Shown here piece after piece: positions 62,801 through 64,000 of a DNA stretch of 64,000 nucleotides. Position numbers and translations under genes: made by a program. Origin of the DNA: Paracoccus sediminicola (GTDB taxonomy: Bacteria > Pseudomonadota > Alphaproteobacteria > Rhodobacterales > Rhodobacteraceae); contig NZ_CP115768.1 of assembly GCF_027912835.1 (NCBI RefSeq), positions 1,240,001-1,304,000 of the forward strand, in the 5' to 3' direction. A model generated the notes under the pieces. That model worked only from the letters and a program-made list of their open reading frames with translations. It had not been told where the DNA came from and searched no databases. Numbering within the stretch: the first letter of the stretch is position 1; each line of letters opens with the position of its first letter.

Positions 62801-64000
62801 AGAGGCTGGGGTTGGTGTAGCGCCAACCCCTGCGGAGGTCAGTCCACACTCGGTGAGCCAGAACCTTTGCGAGTGCGCGCTGGGCATCTTCCCGAATGAC
62901 AGCGCCAGCCGATGGGTCGAGCATCCAATGAGCACGCGCGTCCTTGTTTGCAGACGTGAAGCCGAGCGCCTTGACGACGCTGAGACCGAACTCATCCTCG
63001 GTCAGCCCATCGGGGCCTGCTGCCATTATCGCCCGCAGAATGGCCCCACGCAGAAGGCTCACGAACAGAAAATCGTTGAAGTGGCCGGACTGAAGCGCCG
63101 CGTCTTGTCGATTGTCCGTAAACCCTAGCAGCTTGCGCTTTGTCTTTGGAACACCGCTCGTCGGCTTGTTCATCCACTCGAGAGCACTGGACACGAGAAG
63201 GGTCGTCGCGGAGCTCCTCCCTTCGCCAGAGAGGCCCGCCAGCTTACTGCGCTCACGCATCCCCTGGTTAGGCTCGTCCTTGCAGCAGAGGCAGAATGCA
63301 AACTTTCCAGGGATGAACCAGAACTCTCTCCCGCCGGCGCCATGGCGACCGTCTGGCGTCACGACATAGGAGATGGGTACGCGCTTCTTGCGATAGGACC
63401 GCAGCCGCTCGATGCCGTTGCGCTCTTCGAGCCAGCTCTCCGGGTAGCCGTTCAAGTCGCCATCGAAGGCGAAATCAGGATCATTGTCTGGAGCCGGGCA
63501 AAGATATCCCGCCACATCATCGTCGTCTTCGGTTTCCAGCGGCGTATCGTCGATATTGCGGGGAAGAAACCTGATGTGCCCGTCATCCTCGCTCTCGGTG
63601 ACGATGTGGTATTCGTGTCCGCAGTTCCTGCAGAAGCGTGTTGGGTAAAGCCGGTTACCCCGAGCATTGGGATCTTCGAGCTGGCCCTCGAACAGAACGG
63701 TGCGCGGCTTGTCCGTAAGCGTTGTGAAGATCTCACCAGCGCCGGAGATGAATCTGTGCAATTTGAATGCCAGGAACGCTCCGTCCCCCGTCCCACCGCG
63801 CTGATCTGCGGGAAGGCTTACCAGCGTCAGGAAGCCTTCTAGCTGTGTCCGACAACGCTCCGCGTCGACCCCACTGTCGTCGGCCAATCGTCTGACGGCG
63901 TCCTCGAAGGGGATGGGCTTCTTTCGTTTCAGCTCCAAGCCGTCATCGAGTCCGAGCGCAAGCTCCGCCCATACCGCGAGCGGGTGTTTTCTGAGCTGCT
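59826..64000 (-). CDS. Very large helicase with C-terminal DUF1998 domain, 5' end beyond the window
   Basis: At least 1391 residues; the frame is open to the window edge, so a TTG at 63938 is probably internal. Visible parts in order: CRNCGHEYH with a later CLCC (zinc-like), KRKLLGFTDNRQDAALQSGH (helicase motif IV region), LFCSPTMELGVDISALNAVYLRNV (motif V), QRAGRSGRSGQ (motif VI), the zinc-ribbon CANCGACHEGEVERCHGC, and the DUF1998 end with CVRGCYRCLLSYFNQPDHEQID (in parts). The DEAD-box lobe must lie upstream. This joins in one chain what DISARM splits as DrmA and DrmB, and also resembles Druantia DruE. It is the first visible gene of the operon. Confidence 0.88.
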   Translation of the reverse strand, partial: QLRKHPLAVWAELALGLDDGLELKRKKPIPFEDAVRRLADDSGVDAERCRTQLEGFLTLVSLPADQRGGTGDGAFLAFKLHRFISGAGEIFTTLTDKPRTVLFEGQLEDPNARGNRLYPTRFCRNCGHEYHIVTESEDDGHIRFLPRNIDDTPLETEDDDDVAGYLCPAPDNDPDFAFDGDLNGYPESWLEERNGIERLRSYRKKRVPISYVVTPDGRHGAGGREFWFIPGKFAFCLCCKDEPNQGMRERSKLAGLSGEGRSSATTLLVSSALEWMNKPTSGVPKTKRKLLGFTDNRQDAALQSGHFNDFLFVSLLRGAILRAIMAAGPDGLTEDEFGLSVVKALGFTSANKDARAHWMLDPSAGAVIREDAQRALAKVLAHRVWTDLRRGWRYTNPSLSVLKLLDVEFVGVADMASDRERLMTVLPELGDQAEEQRALLLASVLGAMLEGLAVSTEALDLTVLDGVAQKSRSLLRAPWAIDAKEKPRGRSSLLLRAPGKNAVGLREEQTLLRAGHNSRIARLINKKSVLGAKLGRDHYIEFFSRLLELLADEGLIVPVELDADLVGWRLTPSAVRLVPGPALSDESQRGNRYFHDLYASIADDLASGHSAYWGLEGREHTAQVSQRQREWREWRFRYEDDDLENLSTSEYRTEIKTTGESDQFLPALFCSPTMELGVDISALNAVYLRNVPPTPANYAQRAGRSGRSGQAAVVVTYCASGSPHDQYFFERRNDMVAGVVRPPALDITNEELVRSHLHAVWLAESRLALKPDIPDILDLGGDRYPLKEEILTTISKSDLVSRARAPMHRVLEQILAADQGALPVWMEDPEEFVLHVAMNAPKEFDRAFDRWRELYNSARTQLAEANARSEITGLSAGDRRKIKAAQMQASDQIAILEQGKASNGSDFYSYRYLATEGFLPGYNFPRLPLYAFVPGEGKTGSFLSRARFLAISEFGPRSLIYHEGRAYRVMKAKLPPEVREGDGSELATKDIYICANCGACHEGEVERCHGCDTHMAGEVPIKRTLRIDNVEAAPTERITANDEERVRQGFDIQTVFSWPKKDDQLQVTNAEFKCGETSLLALQYANSAEIRRLNKGLKRRKDQTVFGFNIDPRTGYWAKSEDEDAETDAPPDVVKPVRIVPIVRDRKNALLFRFKKPEDFDPSTITTVQHALLRGIEVVYQLEEGEILSEPLPARDNRRAILAYEATEGGAGVLTRLMDKPEAISEVARTTLGLMHFENIDAAVASGDASLLTEKADDACVRGCYRCLLSYFNQPDHEQIDRGSEEVTQLLVDLARGRTVLERRAAPDGASSPWLKAFEAAGLPQVDTIGLSFAGAEAEFVWRGHFVAATSEAVSADMANEATNKGWELVALPSSTEAGVPEQLIDLLKG

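Overview
The window reads as a high-GC alphaproteobacterial chromosome, most likely Rhodobacterales and perhaps Paracoccus-like. The evidence is the housekeeping block (clpX, clpP, pth, a DUF2237 gene, a DUF4893 gene, trpB and tRNA-Ser) and a following prophage whose tail-tip proteins are of the Rhodobacter gene-transfer-agent (GTA) type. The genus call is inference; no rRNA or other phylogenetic marker is present.

Layout: 1-5545 is core chromosome ending in tRNA-Ser(UGA). 5546-7284 is a gap plus a predicted PD-(D/E)xK/HEPN-like nuclease. 7353-49503 is a prophage of about 42 kb. It starts with a large serine recombinase operon (recombinase, HTH protein, DUF2924 protein, small ORF), then an AT-richer ATPase with a HEPN-like tail, and a divergent repressor/early promoter region. 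The early module follows: a Sak4-like RecA-fold ATPase, a SF2 helicase, a RecB-like nuclease, a primase-helicase, a RuvC-like resolvase, and adenine and cytosine DNA methyltransferases. The late module then runs terminase, gpW-like joiner, portal, protease/capsid fusion, head-tail and tail genes, tape measure, a lysis cassette, GTA-type tail-tip genes and a C1q-like fibre. Three AT-richer cargo genes (9902-11881, 26049-26534, 34924-35721) are inserted opposite to or beside this flow.

Several phage genes are interrupted. The RuvC-like nuclease, the large terminase and the GTA-type tail-tip protein each carry one in-frame TAG, and the protease/capsid fusion carries a frameshift. The prophage is either a recently inactivated relic or uses amber readthrough; the sequence alone cannot decide. 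The tail-chaperone gene has a separate, classical A-AAA-AAC slippery site with a fully open -1 frame, which looks like genuine programmed frameshifting.

49546-64000 is a single minus-strand defence-type operon with coupled genes. In transcription order it holds a very large helicase/DUF1998 protein (5' end beyond the window), a DrmD-like SNF2 helicase, an Eco57I/DrmMI-like adenine methylase, an ImmA/IrrE metallopeptidase, an HNH endonuclease and a GmrSD-like DUF262/HNH protein. It resembles class 1 DISARM but has a different gene order, a helicase-DUF1998 fusion and an unusual three-gene nuclease/protease tail. It is the best candidate for an undescribed system here.
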